From contig OY754469.1 of the NCBI GenBank assembly GCA_963575645.1, positions 12,852,001-12,916,000 on the forward strand: a stretch of DNA of 64,000 bases. Direction: 5' to 3'. Shown here one piece after another: positions 46,301 through 53,168 of this stretch (position 1 is the stretch's first letter; each line of letters opens with the position of its first letter). The position numbers were made by a program, and so were the translations under genes. The notes under the pieces were generated by a model. That model was given only the letters and a program-made list of their open reading frames with translations. It was not told the origin of the DNA and searched no databases. The stretch is from Xanthostigma xanthostigma. Its lineage: Eukaryota > Arthropoda > Insecta > Raphidioptera > Raphidiidae.

Positions 46301-47541
46301 TAGTGTCAAAATTGGAACAAAACTGAATTTTTAAGTGTCCGTCAAAGTGTTAATTTCAATCCAACATCCGCACTCAATTAAATACACCGTTCAATATATA
46401 GGGTGATTTTAAAGTTGATTTTTCTTTTTTAACAGCGTGTAGAAATCAATTAGACGATCAAATATTTTAAGTAATTTATCTATCAAAATTCAAAAATAAG
46501 AGATAAACAGCCGTTCAAAGTTTAATTAAATCTTATTTATTCAATTCAAAAGCCCGGTTAACACACGCGAAGAAATGATAGCACGAGTCGGAAATGCATC
46601 CCAAATAATTCGCGGAAGGCCCTTATCGCTACTACAAGCATGGCTACGACGCACGCATCTATGTGTCCAACAAAGCGGGGACAACTGTGATAATTCCTGT
46701 CAATACTTGATAATGACATAACATATTTCCATAGTGACATAACATAACGATCGACCTAAAAATTTAATAAAACTTTGAAAGGCCGTTTCTCTTTCATTTA
46801 TGAGTTTTGATAAAAAAATTACTTGAAATATTTGTTCGTCTATTTGATTTCAACTGCACGCTGTTAAAAAAAAGAATCAACTTAAAATCACTCTGTATTG
46901 TAGCGTTTTCAAGCCCGGTCCTGTTGGGTCGATTTTTATTAAAATTTTAGCAACAAATAGTACTGATGATCGGTTAAAATTCGAAACAGTTGTCAGAATT
47001 TTTCCGGTATTTTTAAACCAGAAAACTTTTTTCAACCCCTAAGCACCACTCTTAAAATGGCCCATTTTAAATAGGCTACGTGCGGAGATGGTTTCCATGT
47101 AGATCAAATTTCGTTTAAATCGATTGTCTGTCGAGAGTTGTGGCAAATACACTAATAGTTCGGCTTTCTTTCCGATTTTTATTAACGTTTATTCTCGAGC
47201 TCTTAAAACGGGAGAAGTGAGCAGTGGATCATCATCTCTCCCGGTTTAACCAGGTTTTTGCCGGTGTAACCAGAAATAGTCTCTTAATGATATGCCTCAA
47301 TCATAGTAAAATTTGGAATGACATAAACTGTTTTAGAATCGGTCCAAATGAATTGATGGGATGCACGGCTATTGGTTCGAACTTCATTGGTATCGGTCGA
47401 GATCATTGGTTAGAAATGTTAGATAATCCACGAGCACCCGTAGCTCAATGGTACCCGTTGGTGGAAGGCGTTCCTGGTCACATTCCTAGTTCGTCAACTG
47501 AAGTTTTACCGTTAAGTCTGAGCTGTCTCAACAGCAGGTAA
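26367..47541 (+). CDS. Syt: Synaptotagmin gene (3/6/9/10-like), eight exons, 5' end missing
   Basis: This entry gives the span of a multi-exon gene: 26367-26629, 31899-32045, 37068-37199, 39503-39657, 40680-40848, 44399-44519, 45563-45734 and 47337-47541. All introns are GT-AG and the phases join into one 453-codon frame plus stop. The product is a membrane-anchored synaptotagmin: one transmembrane segment (residues about 8-29, counted from the first complete codon), a basic juxtamembrane stretch, a linker, C2A (about 162-285) and C2B (about 293-430). Synaptotagmins are vesicle or plasma-membrane Ca2+ sensors that bind phospholipid and SNAREs to trigger exocytosis. C2A keeps all five Ca2+-ligand aspartates (D191, D197, D249, D251, D257). 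C2B has D323, D329, D383, D385 and a Glu (E391) at the fifth position, as I recall for vertebrate Syt10-type proteins. Insect Syt-alpha or Syt-beta is the alternative orthology. The first exon, with the start codon and lumenal tail, was not found. Confidence 0.93.
26742..27180 (+). mobile_element. Element C, diverged copy in synaptotagmin intron
   Basis: It starts CTAGCGGCCCAGGCATGGCT, with TCGCTCGAA, and contains CGTTCGGTAATTTTTTGAGT and CAGACAGACAGACGCGG, the inverse of phrases at 22224-22270. Confidence 0.5.
27201..28050. repeat. 850-bp foldback element in synaptotagmin intron
   Basis: AAGATCCCAGAGCCGCCAGA pairs with TCTGGCGGCTCAGGGATCTT. The arms, about 400 bp each, are highly similar along their length and meet at about 27600-27660 in CATCCCCCTAGACGTAAAAAA / its complement. 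Non-coding. Transcribed RNA would form a very long hairpin. Confidence 0.85.
28051..28756. other. Intronic sequence with AAAT microsatellite
   Basis: The only structured feature seen is an (AAAT)n run at about 28270-28306. Confidence 0.5.
28270..28306. repeat. (AAAT)n microsatellite
   Basis: About nine consecutive TAAA/AAAT units without interruption. Confidence 0.95.
28757..29190 (+). mobile_element. Element C, copy with 40-bp tandem repeat
   Basis: It starts CAGTCCGTCCCGGTTTCGCC. A 40-bp unit beginning CTGAACTAATAGCTTTGAGC is repeated from 28826, 28866 and 28906 and again, changed, near 28978. The same unit occurs singly in the copy at 10069. Confidence 0.65.
29191..30239. other. Intronic sequence, nothing recognised
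   Basis: No exon or clear element. The phrases around 29370-29480 and 29690-29780 are partly repeated in inverted order (TTGACAATGA...CTTAGA / CATTGTCAAATCGA), suggesting a weak foldback. Confidence 0.3.
30240..30480 (-). repeat. Family B fragment
   Basis: GAAATTTTAGTTCGACTCC-type and GACGTTTCATAGCCTCCTGA phrases are the complement of the 12060-12120 part of the family. Confidence 0.5.
30493..30815 (+). mobile_element. Element C, full-length-looking copy
   Basis: It runs from CTAGCGGTCGCGCCCGGTTT, CACCCGGGTG to TATATATTAGTATAGATTAC. It is nearly co-linear with 25091-25445. Confidence 0.65.
31087..31500 (+). mobile_element. tRNA-derived SINE, copy 3
   Basis: A tRNA-like head at about 31092-31170 (TGACGTAGTGGTGAGAGCAC; B-box GGGTTCGACTCC), the shared body (CTGTACCGGCCATCTTGTCG; GGCCATGGCCGATTACCTGT) and an ATT/TATT tail. 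It is the most complete copy and lies about 400 bp upstream of synaptotagmin exon 31899-32045. Confidence 0.8.
31899..32045 (+). CDS. Syt: Synaptotagmin exon: linker before C2A
   Basis: The acceptor is TTGTTTTAG and the donor AAG|GTAAGA. The 49 codons are phase 0 at both ends. The peptide is polar and ends in SSIGLIK, which joins the PELYK opening of the next exon to recreate the G-x-IKPELYK element that precedes C2A in Syt3/6/9/10-type proteins. That conserved junction, rebuilt across an intron of about 5 kb, is strong support for both exons. No catalytic or metal ligand lies here. Confidence 0.9.
32206..32260 (+). other. 55-bp block duplicated at 37302-37356
   Basis: The two blocks align without gaps at 48 of 55 positions. 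Read in the frame GGC GGA GCC, they give [18 protein letters not shown] here and [18 protein letters not shown] at the other site. Five of the seven differences are synonymous third positions and two are conservative first positions (Ile/Phe, Val/Leu). Both end in A|GTAAAA, a possible donor. Each lies shortly downstream of a synaptotagmin exon. The function is unknown: an alternative exon, an exon relic or a transposon fragment. Confidence 0.45.
32839..33217. mobile_element. hAT-like MITE in synaptotagmin intron
   Basis: The left end CAGTAAGTGCCGGCTTAAGC and right end TTAGCTTAAGCCGGCCCTG are inverted. Both sides carry AGTCTT (32833-32838 and 33218-33223). Internal pairs GCCTAGGGCGGC / TGCCTAGGGCGC support it. 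Confidence 0.65.
33235..33510 (+). repeat. Family E repeat with 17-bp minisatellite
   Basis: It contains GGTTGTCTGTAAAGTCGGTT and TTACGTGATAACGTATTCCG, then six tandem 17-bp units GGAACGTTACACTTTTC (33351-33452), then TGCATGCAGCCGGTGTTTCA and ACGTTATCACGTCAAAA, which is the inverse of the early ACGTGATAACGT. Related blocks are at 50793-50855 and 51241-51625. Confidence 0.75.
33511..34254. other. Intronic sequence, nothing recognised
   Basis: AT-rich; no exon or element boundaries were found. Confidence 0.3.
34255..34412. repeat. hAT-like MITE fragment
   Basis: It shares GGAAGGTGTCAAGCAAAAT and CCCCATATCTACGCCTTTG with 57954-58214. Confidence 0.5.
34413..35188. other. Intronic sequence, nothing recognised
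   Basis: No recognised feature. Confidence 0.3.
35189..35400. repeat. Element fragment with CACACGAGGCTGG end
   Basis: The CACACGAGGCTGG word recurs (as AACGAGGCTGG at 59363, and inverted CCAGCCTCGTGTG at 60756). This suggests a family with those ends. Confidence 0.35.
35411..35712. repeat. Inverted-repeat element
   Basis: GATTTGAAACGAAAAACGT pairs with ACGTTTTTCGTTTCAAATC, and CTAAAAAGTATAAAATAATT pairs with the TTTATACTTTTTAG side. A related arm recurs at 55595-55690. Confidence 0.65.
35765..35845 (-). other. tRNA-like sequence (pseudogene or SINE head)
   Basis: The minus strand reads GGGGCTCAGTTGGTTAGC (A-box-like), a possible anticodon arm and GCGGGTTTGATGCCC (B-box-like). The acceptor stem is not well formed, so a functional tRNA is unlikely. 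Confidence 0.35.
35846..37067. other. Intronic sequence, nothing recognised
   Basis: It contains a pyrimidine-rich run near 36105-36150 and weak inverted words (GCGTAAAAAGTGACAG near 36786), but no feature I can name. Confidence 0.3.
37068..37199 (+). CDS. Syt: Synaptotagmin exon: start of C2A
   Basis: The acceptor is TTTCTGTGACAG and the donor AAG|GTAACT. It has 44 codons, phase 0 at both ends. It begins PELYKKE and contains [12 protein letters not shown], the first strands of the C2A beta-sandwich (compare GKL-F-L-YD in synaptotagmins), and ends in LVVK. The exon boundary after VVK matches the position where the next C2A strand resumes. Only one short exon-sized stretch here is coding; longer frames that run through it use intron sequence. 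Confidence 0.92.
37302..37356 (+). other. 55-bp block duplicated at 32206-32260
   Basis: Partner of the block in the previous intron. A stop (TAA) lies six codons upstream in this frame, and no strong acceptor is evident. Weak similarity continues downstream (GGCGTAC..AATTAATTT), beyond the apparent donor. Confidence 0.45.
37425..38172. repeat. Palindromic element P interrupted by a LINE fragment
   Basis: The left end ACAAACCTTATGGGATTTGC pairs with the right end CCAATAAGGTTTGTGCGGGG. The inner arms (CACTAAGAAAAATGTCCATG / CATGGACACTTTTTCTTAGT) pair as well. The left arm is interrupted by about 37492-37715. Confidence 0.7.
37492..37715 (-). mobile_element. 5'-truncated non-LTR retrotransposon (CR1/jockey-like 3' end)
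   Basis: On the minus strand, 37712-37547 encodes [20 protein letters not shown] and later [11 protein letters not shown] and FYTVDEF before TGA. The LYNKLP-x-x-IK ... FK-x-x-L ... FY-x-x-xEF pattern is the C-terminal end of CR1/jockey-type reverse transcriptases. It is followed by a short 3' UTR and an (ATCT)n tail (37493-37505), as expected for a target-primed insertion. Confidence 0.7.
38225..38430. repeat. Near-perfect inverted repeat with hammerhead-like core
   Basis: ATTACAGTGGAAAATTATCA pairs with TGATAATTTTCCACTGTAAT. The arms of about 90 bp are almost identical and the centre is only about 20 bp. The right arm contains CTGAAGA (38333-38339), GTTGT/ACAAC and GAAAC (38356-38360). Confidence 0.85.
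38431..39502. other. Intronic sequence, nothing recognised
   Basis: The only structure seen is a weak inverted pair, GAGATTTAATTTGGTTGAG (39304) against CTCAACCAAATTAAATCCC (39365). Confidence 0.4.
39503..39657 (+). CDS. Syt: Synaptotagmin exon: C2A Ca2+-binding loop 1
   Basis: The acceptor is GATATTCCAG and the donor AG|GTAAAT; the exon has 51 codons plus two bases. It carries [17 protein letters not shown], containing the first two C2A Ca2+ ligands (D191, D197) and the SDPY signature, then [15 protein letters not shown] and NETFIF. The two leftover bases combine with the first base of the next exon to make Ser. Confidence 0.95.
39658..40679. other. Intron between C2A exons
   Basis: An internal imperfect duplication is visible: ATTCTCTATTCTGTCTCGAG and TTTCACACTTTATCGGTGTT near 40120-40160 recur as AAATTCTCGATTCTGTCTCG and TTTCACACCTTATCGATGTT near 40368-40405. 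Confidence 0.45.
40680..40848 (+). CDS. Syt: Synaptotagmin exon: C2A Ca2+-binding loop 3
   Basis: The acceptor is CATTTTTAG and the donor CAG|GTGAGT. One base completes the split Ser codon, then 56 codons follow. The motif [14 protein letters not shown] gives the remaining three C2A aspartates (D249, D251, D257), so the domain should bind Ca2+. The exon ends in the C2A-C2B linker (LSPPQ). Confidence 0.95.
40935..41811. mobile_element. hAT-type non-autonomous element with nested family A copy
   Basis: The ends CAGTGCTGGATTAACC and AATCCGGCACTG are inverted. The flanking octamers TTCGTACA (40927-40934) and TTCGTATG (41812-41819) agree at 6 of 8. A GCTTAGGGCATCA word occurs near both ends. A family A element (about 41405-41705) lies inside. 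Confidence 0.75.
41405..41705 (+). repeat. Family A element with hammerhead-like core
   Basis: It contains CTGAAGA (41566-41572), a GATC/GATC stem and GAAAC (41590-41594), and ends TCAGACGTTAATCAAA. Complementary arms (ATTGTCGAACAATTTTTCTC / GAAAAATTGGTCGACAATTT) frame it. Confidence 0.6.
41820..43429. other. Intronic sequence with TE-like text
   Basis: A GCGGCCCGCC ... GCGGCCCGCG pair near 41911-41941 resembles the ends of the hAT element at 18795. Otherwise no boundary was recognised. Confidence 0.3.
43430..43890. repeat. Family D element, palindromic copy
   Basis: 43430-43622 is a hairpin (CACTAAAAAGTAAAAAATAA against its complement). 43630-43890 is the inverse of 25640-25870, ending with GTTGAAGTCGGTTAAAA. 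Confidence 0.7.
43902..44142. repeat. Inverted-repeat element
   Basis: AAATGTGTTACGAGACCGCA pairs with TGCGTTCTCGTAACACATTT, and CAAATCATACGATTGCATTT pairs with AAAGCAATCGTATGATTTT. TGTGTTACGAGA is repeated internally (43987). Confidence 0.75.
44399..44519 (+). CDS. Syt: Synaptotagmin exon: start of C2B
   Basis: The acceptor is TTTTCGTTGTAG and the donor CAG|GTGAAT; 40 codons plus one base. It contains [19 protein letters not shown] and [12 protein letters not shown], the opening strands of C2B and the first Ca2+ ligand (D323). The split codon with the next exon makes the second ligand, D329 of SDPY. The LCYLPTAGR element is near-universal in synaptotagmin C2B domains. Confidence 0.96.
45030..45440. 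repeat. Element bounded by short inverted words
   Basis: GCAGCTCTCCCGATGCT near 45029 and AGCATCGGGAGAGCTGT near 45424 are complementary, enclosing about 390 bp. No target duplication was identified. Confidence 0.45.
45563..45734 (+). CDS. Syt: Synaptotagmin exon: C2B polylysine strand and loop 3
   Basis: The acceptor is TCTATTTTTAG and the donor AG|GTGAGC. The exon runs DPYVK (first residue shared), [24 protein letters not shown] and VKVIDYDR. The run of four lysines (344-347) is the C2B polybasic strand that contacts PIP2, SNAREs and AP-2 in characterised family members. D383 and D385 are the third and fourth C2B ligands. The final Arg codon is split with the last exon. Confidence 0.96.
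46057..46349. mobile_element. TTAA-flanked (piggyBac-like) MITE
   Basis: CACTTTGACGGACA / TGTCCGTCAAAGTG inverted ends lie between TTAA duplications (46053-46056, 46350-46353). Non-coding. Confidence 0.8.
46399..46895. mobile_element. TA-flanked (Tc1/mariner-like) foldback element
   Basis: TAGGGTGATTTTAAAGTTGA on the left and TCAACTTAAAATCACTCTG on the right are inverted, followed by TTTTTAACAGCGTG / CACGCTGTTAAAAA. TA lies on both sides. Confidence 0.75.
47337..47541 (+). CDS. Syt: Synaptotagmin terminal exon: end of C2B
   Basis: The acceptor is AACTGTTTTAG. The exon completes DYDRIG, then PNELMG places Glu391 at the fifth C2B ligand position. RDHWLEML and QWYPL follow, the last being the W-H-x-L-type C-terminal motif of the C2B fold. 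The frame ends at TAA (47539-47541), giving a tail of about 26 residues after the C2B domain. The stop lies inside AG|GTAAGA, a near-perfect donor, so an alternative splice to a further exon cannot be excluded. Confidence 0.9.
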
Positions 47542-47981
47542 GACAATTTATTGAGAAATTTAGTTAGGATCTTAATTATACCTATAGTTGGCAACCATCC
47601 CCTCCCCTCAAATTTTTGTTCGAAGAAATCCTACTGAAAAAAATCATACAAATCGTCAAATTGTGAGTATTTTCAACATTTCAAAATTCTGCCGTTGATT
47701 TATTTTTGGGTAGTATTTAAACGAGTGACTGTAAATTACAATTTTGGGTGACAAAAATAATCAATTTGGGTTACTGTATTACTAAGTGAGCGACTGACTG
47801 CGTGTGACGAGAAATCAACAGAACACCAACTTACAAACATCCATTTGAGTTACTTAAAATACAAAATGGAAAACTTCATAATATTTGAGCGACCTGATAT
47901 TTGTTTGAGTGTCAACGTTACGTCTTGCAATATTTTCAAAATTTGACAAATGATTTATTTATTCTGAGCGGCATTTTGTTA
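47542..47981. other. Downstream flank / 3' UTR candidate of synaptotagmin
   Basis: It contains the inverse of words at 48440-48545 (TTACTAAGTGAGCGACTGAC near 47791 against GTCGCTCACTTAGTAA), so it may be the left arm of a larger foldback. No clear poly(A) signal cluster was seen. Confidence 0.35.
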
Positions 47982-48093
47982 ATAGTTAATTGTTTGAATA
48001 GAACTGCGTTTTCTAAAAAATGTATATTTAAATTGACTGTCAATTAAATATACATTTTTTAGAAAACGCAGTTCTATTCAAACAATTAACTAT
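47982..48093. repeat. 112-bp near-perfect palindrome
   Basis: ATAGTTAATTGTTTGAATAG pairs with CTATTCAAACAATTAACTAT, and the arms run uninterrupted to the centre near 48037 with about one extra base. There is essentially no loop. Confidence 0.9.
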
Positions 48094-48099
48094 TTAATT

Positions 48100-48545
48100 C
48101 GCATACCCCGTTATTGTTCACCCCGGAATTGTTTTTTTAAAAACTCCACATTTGCCCCTTCCCGTTTCACTGCGAGACAATTCGATAATCCCTTTATCGT
48201 TCACCCCGGAATTACAATTTGCATACCCGTTTATCGTTCACACGGGAATTATTTTTTTAAAAACTCCACCTTTGCCCCATCGCGTTTCACTGCGAGACAA
48301 TTCGCATACCCCTTTATAAAAAAAAGCGGTGGTTTTCAATCTTCATGAAAATGTGAGTTTTAAGTTGTACTTAGTTTCAAAGTGAAAAAAAAAATAAAAT
48401 GTAAAAACAAAAGAAGATATCTGCTTCAAATTTACCGAAGGCATTCTAGTCGCTCACTTAGTAATTTAGTCGCTCACTTAGTAATTTAGTCACCCAACTA
48501 TTATTTTAATATCTCAAGTTATTAAAACAGTATCTCATCATCAGT
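48100..48545. repeat. Imperfect tandem repeats
   Basis: A unit containing TTTAAAAACTCCAC, TTTGCCCC and GTTTCACTGCGAGACAATTC occurs at 48130-48183 and 48255-48303, with CCCGTTTATCGTTCAC-type words between. A second small tandem, GTCGCTCACTTAGTAATTTA, occurs twice at 48449-48490. Confidence 0.7.
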
Positions 48546-49044
48546 CACCAAATCTTTTTTTTATACGACCGTTTTATAATTCCCCTTTATTTTTGTATAG
48601 ATAAATCTGTAATATTTTAAAAGCGTGCTATCAAGCTATAGCTACTTTGATGTGGATACATAGCTTCGGGGCCCATAGAGATTTACATAAAAAAAGAAGC
48701 ACGTATAGGTATGCTTTCAATTTTATGGTTTATTTCTACAAAGCTGTTTCTAAGAAAAAGTTGTGTGTGTGATACAGTTTCTTGGAAATCGGAAAGTCCT
48801 ACACAATTTATTGATTCGACCTGGTTTTGTTTTATTTTTCCACAGTATGTAATTATGTTGTAATTGTTTTCTACGATTTTTGTCTTCTATCAGTCGGACA
48901 TCTAACTGTCGCGTTGCTACGTCTTTGTATAATGCGTGGTATAGAAAAGCGTTTTGTTATAAAAATAAAATTGGGCACATATAAATTGATAAAAGTTACA
49001 TTTTTAGACAACGTACGTTGATGTACTATCTACAAAATTAAAAA

Positions 49045-49257
49045 AAAACACTCTTTTAGAGCAATGTGGACTAAAAAGTTAAAAATAATTTTTAAATATA
49101 AAAATTTTATTTAATTATTTGAATAAGCTTGAAATGAAAATAGCTTTTTAAAAAATTAAATTATATCGAGCTTGGGGACTTTCTATCGCTGTTGAACAAA
49201 ACCTTTATGTTTAAAATTTATTTTTTAGTTCACATTGCTATATGAAAGAGTGTTTTT
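49045..49257. repeat. Inverted-repeat element
   Basis: AAAACACTCTTTTAGAGCAA, TGTGGACTAAAAAG on the left pairs with TTTTTAGTTCACATTGC, GAAAGAGTGTTTT on the right. Confidence 0.7.
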
Positions 49258-49456
49258 GTGAGTTTTTAAACTCTAATAATAATTACTACCCTAAAAAACA
49301 ACCCTCAAATGACGATGTTCATATAAATTATTTATTATTATTTATTGTCAAAGATTCTTAAGATTTGTGCCAAATTTCAAATTATTCAAACGTCCCAAAG
49401 TGAATGAAAATTATTTTAAAAAGTTTATTAGATAGATACAAACATAGTTATACATA

Positions 49457-49624
49457 CCGTATTTTTCGGACTATAAGACGCGCCTCAAACTTATAAGATG
49501 ATTTTTAGAAAAATATATTTCGGATCATAATTTTTATTTATTGTTAACATAAACTTAGACGCACCCAAAATTTGAGTCCATTTTTTTATGTAAAAAGGTG
49601 CGCTTTCTAGTCCGCAAAATACGG
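49457..49624. mobile_element. TA-flanked MITE (pogo/mariner-like)
   Basis: CCGTATTTTTCGGACTATA on the left and TAGTCCGCAAAATACGG on the right, with TA on each side (49455-49456, 49625-49626). The inner ACGCGCC / GGTGCGC words also pair. Confidence 0.8.
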
Positions 49625-49626
49625 TA

Positions 49627-50668
49627 CACGCATAGAGGTCAAGCTAATAAAAGAGTATTGAAAAAAGTAAATTTGTAAAGATTACGAGATGATAAATTCA
49701 TCAAAATTTCCTCATTTTTCACATTATAAATATTCTTGTATGGAATATCTTGCGTAATACAGGCCCAAGGGCCAAGAGACTATAACATTTAGGTGATATT
49801 GAAGTACAAAGTATTATGTTCCAGATGAAAAAGTATTGATTAGATTTGTGGAACAAGGCTCAACTTATCTGTTGCAAGTGTTGAAACTCATTAAAGAGCA
49901 ATCATTTTCGTGGACCGGAACGAAGATCTCTTTCTGAACGAGTTGTGGGAATCAGCTATCAGCAAGAAAATTTTGATATACAACATATCTTAATAACTGA
50001 ATATATAGGCTTCGAATATTAACGTTGACAATGTATTTATTGTTTTTTATAAATGTGATAAATAATTCATATAATGAAATTGTTTCAGACGTAATATGTG
50101 TTAAAAATTTTATATTACTGATTGTGCTGCAATGTATATTTTACATTAATTAAGGTTCCTAATCAGTTCTAAAGTTATTTAACTAATTATTAGACTTCGA
50201 ATAGTAAAACCTCTTGAATCCTCTATTTCTAATATGCGCTAAATGTAGTTATGCTAGCAGATTGTAAATAAAGTATTGCATTAAGTCCACCGCTCATCAA
50301 AAATGAGGGGCTAAGGGGACTTTATTATTCGGAGTCTATACCCATATTTAATACATAAGTGTCACAAAAATGGAAGATGCACAACATATTAAGAGAAATA
50401 TATGTGCACTATTAAATAAAAAAATCGATATTCAAAGTTATACCCTAATGTGACGCCTATGAAAATGTAGCAAGACGGAAAACTGAGTTATAAAAAAAAA
50501 ATCTATTAGAGCTTTATAACATGGCCCGCTGATTGTTGTATCAATTTAATTTAAAGCTTTTTGTATCGAACTCAAAGCTTTTAATGTTTTTCATTGAAAA
50601 ATTAAAATGCAATGGCATCATTATAATTACATACAAAATTATATATGCCGCTTTATACCACTAGTAAT
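49627..50668. other. Intergenic sequence, nothing recognised
   Basis: AT-rich; no exon-like frame or bounded repeat. Confidence 0.35.
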
Positions 50669-52008
50669 CAGTGCCGGATTAAGAGTCCATGATGCCCTAA
50701 GCATTCTTTGCCTATGGGCCCTCATCTATAATAGCTGCAGTCTAAAAAATTGTAACATTATCTGTCTCTGTCATATTAACTTTATAAAAAAAATGGTTGT
50801 CTGTAAAGTCGGTTTACGGACGATAGTTTTACGTGATAACGTATTCCGTAATACATAACCTAAATTTATATAATAATTATAATAATTCGAATCTATGATA
50901 TTGCATCTTTCGCTTCAAATTTAGGTTAATTTTATTTATTTAAATTACTCACCATATAATATAATTGTTTTTTTTAACTTTCTTTCTTTCGTATTTATTT
51001 TAAGTCTCAAAGATTAGCTGTCATAATATTTATAAAACAATTGTTTCACTGTTTATATAAAATTCCAAAACCTGCTTACAATATTTAAGTATTTTCATAC
51101 GTCAAAAAATAGATTTTTATAATGATAAAATTTGTAAGAAAACGATTTTTTAGAGAGATGAGACCTAGCTAAAACGATTTTTTGCCCCCCAAAATCCCTT
51201 TTCAGTAAATTTCATCCAAATCGTTAGGGCCGTTTTCGAGAAAAGCACGCACAGGGTCAGGCGGAACGTTAGGAACGTTACGTTAGGAACGTTACACTTT
51301 TTCGTGCATGCAGCCGGTGTTTTATCAATTTATAAGATTGGTGATTCATCAATTTATAAGACGTTATCACGTCAAAAAAATGGTTGTCTGTAAAGTCGGT
51401 TTACGGACGATAGTTTTACGTGATAACGTATTCCGCTCGAATATCATATTTAATAATACATTACTGCGCTCTCGCTTGCACGCACAGGGTCAGGCGGAAC
51501 GTTACACTTTTTCGTGCGTGCAGCTGGTGTTTCACGCTCAGGCGGAACGTTACACTTTTTCGTGCATGCAGCCGGTGTTTCATCAATTTATAAGACGTTA
51601 TTACGTCAAAAAATCAAATTGTGAATGTCAAAAGCTTAAAATTGATAGAAAAAAGTTAAAACCATAGAATTTTAGGGAAAAATTGAATTTTACAATCAAT
51701 GCTCTCATTGAAAGTTTGACTGTCTATAAAATCGGTCTTTAGACATTTTTATACAGTTAATTGAAGAAAAATTTGAAGTTCAAAAAAAAATTCGTTTTCA
51801 TTTTCTAAACTAAATTGTTTATTTTAAACTTCTATACTTCAAAAGACAGTTTTATATCAGTAGTCCTAATTTTTGAGAACATGACATAAAAAATTGTTCA
51901 CACCGTCTGGTGAGGTACTTTTCATTTCTGAGTTGTGTTTTTTGGTGCCCCCTGAGAGGTGATGCCCTAAGCAGTTGCTTACTTTGCTCATAGGTTAATC
52001 CGACACTG
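50669..52008. mobile_element. hAT-type element carrying family E repeats
   Basis: CAGTGCCGGATTAAGAG and GTTAATCCGACACTG are its ends; the flanking octamers CTAGTAAT and CAAGTAAT agree at 7 of 8. It belongs to the same family as 40935-41811 (GATGCCCTAAGC near both ends). Family E blocks occur inside at 50793-50855, 51241-51375 and 51380-51625. Confidence 0.75.
51241..51625 (+). repeat. Family E blocks, tandem
   Basis: The block GGTTGTCTGTAAAGTCGGTT ... CGTTATCACGTCAAAA is present in a partial and then a complete copy, each with GGCGGAACGTTACACTTTT and TGCATGCAGCCGGTGTTT words. Here the 17-bp unit is not expanded as it is at 33351. Confidence 0.65.
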
Positions 52009-52632
52009 CAAGTAATATCTACTAGTCTACTACGTGGATAGCTAGAAAACAAAATTATTATTTAATTAATTAATCTGTAGCGTTCGACCGAAACAAAATT
52101 TTGCGGTTCTAACCGAAACAAGGTTTTAAAAACCGCGCACAACCTGCACGGCACAAATCTGCAACATGCTCGATGTCTTACACTAGATCAGTATAAACCA
52201 GCCAATTTCAGTGCAGATTTCGTAATCTGCGTCAGACATTTTGCAATTTTAAAGCAGTTTTATCAATGCAAATTAATTAATGGAAACGACACATCACTAG
52301 CACATTAACACGACTGGACCGACGATCGTTGCTGGCTGCTGGTTGACAGGTGCTGGTCTAATGTGCGCTACTCTGTTAAATAAGTATGTTCACGAACAGG
52401 ATGCTTTGCTCCGTGCTATGCTGGTCATGCACGTTTATCATATACTTTTATTTAGATATATGAGGTTTATGCTTGACAAGTGTGGGCGGTTTTTTAAAAT
52501 ACCAAAACAGATACAAGGCGAAATGTCGATTGTACACCTGCACTCAAATTAGGTTTTGAAGCGTTTAACTAGGAATTTAGTTGATTTCGATCTGTTAAAT
52601 TTCAATGATTTTACAATATTTCAGCATCCTTT
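52009..52632. other. Intergenic sequence, nothing recognised
   Basis: No recognised feature; a 69-codon frame (52343-52552) has no family resemblance. Confidence 0.3.
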
Positions 52633-53168
52633 AAAGGACCTCGAACAAACCTTATGGTATTTGGTTCTTGGTTAAATTGATCGAAAATAGTTTTATTTTA
52701 TGGTTTAATTAAAGGTCACTAAGAAAAAGTGTCCATGCGCTCATAGCCTAAAAACCAATATATTTTTAGCTAAAGATATATTAGCGAGATTTTAGATATA
52801 AGGATATCCACTGAATTCACAAACATGTTCCATGTTCAATTTTTGTGCTTCTTTTTAGAAATAGAAAAATAGTCGAAAGCTAGGTAATGTTTGAAGGTGT
52901 CGCCTGTATAAAAATAATAATGTTATATTCGGATTCAGCGCACTCGAAAACATATTTCTAGAGCTCATAATTTTTTAAGATTGTGAATTCAATGGATATC
53001 CCTATATCTAAAATCTTGCTAAACATATTTGTAGCTAAAAATCTATTGGTTTTTAGGCTATGCGCCCATGGACACTTTTTTTAGTGACCTTTAAACTATA
53101 AAATAAAACCATTTTCGATCAATTTAACCGAGAACCAAACCCCATAAGTTTTGTTCGGGGGTTCTTTG
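52633..53168. repeat. Palindromic element P, complete copy
   Basis: AAAGGACCTCGAACAAACCT pairs with the right end AAGTTTTGTTCGGGGGTTCT, and CACTAAGAAAAAGTGTCCAT pairs with ATGGACACTTTTTTTAGTG. It is the clearest copy of the family. Confidence 0.75.

Larger units (their letters stand above)
45908..47160 (+). repeat. Family B repeat with two nested insertions
   Basis: The family text (AAACTCGGGTCGCAGTGCCA ... AATATTTTTCTTCTTAA) is broken at 46053 by a TTAA-flanked element, resumes at 46354-46396, is broken again by a TA-flanked element and resumes at about 46898. Confidence 0.65.

Noticed and set aside
48100..48310. CRISPR-like array
   Set aside because: Only two imperfect units of unequal spacing in an insect-type genome; ordinary tandem repeat.
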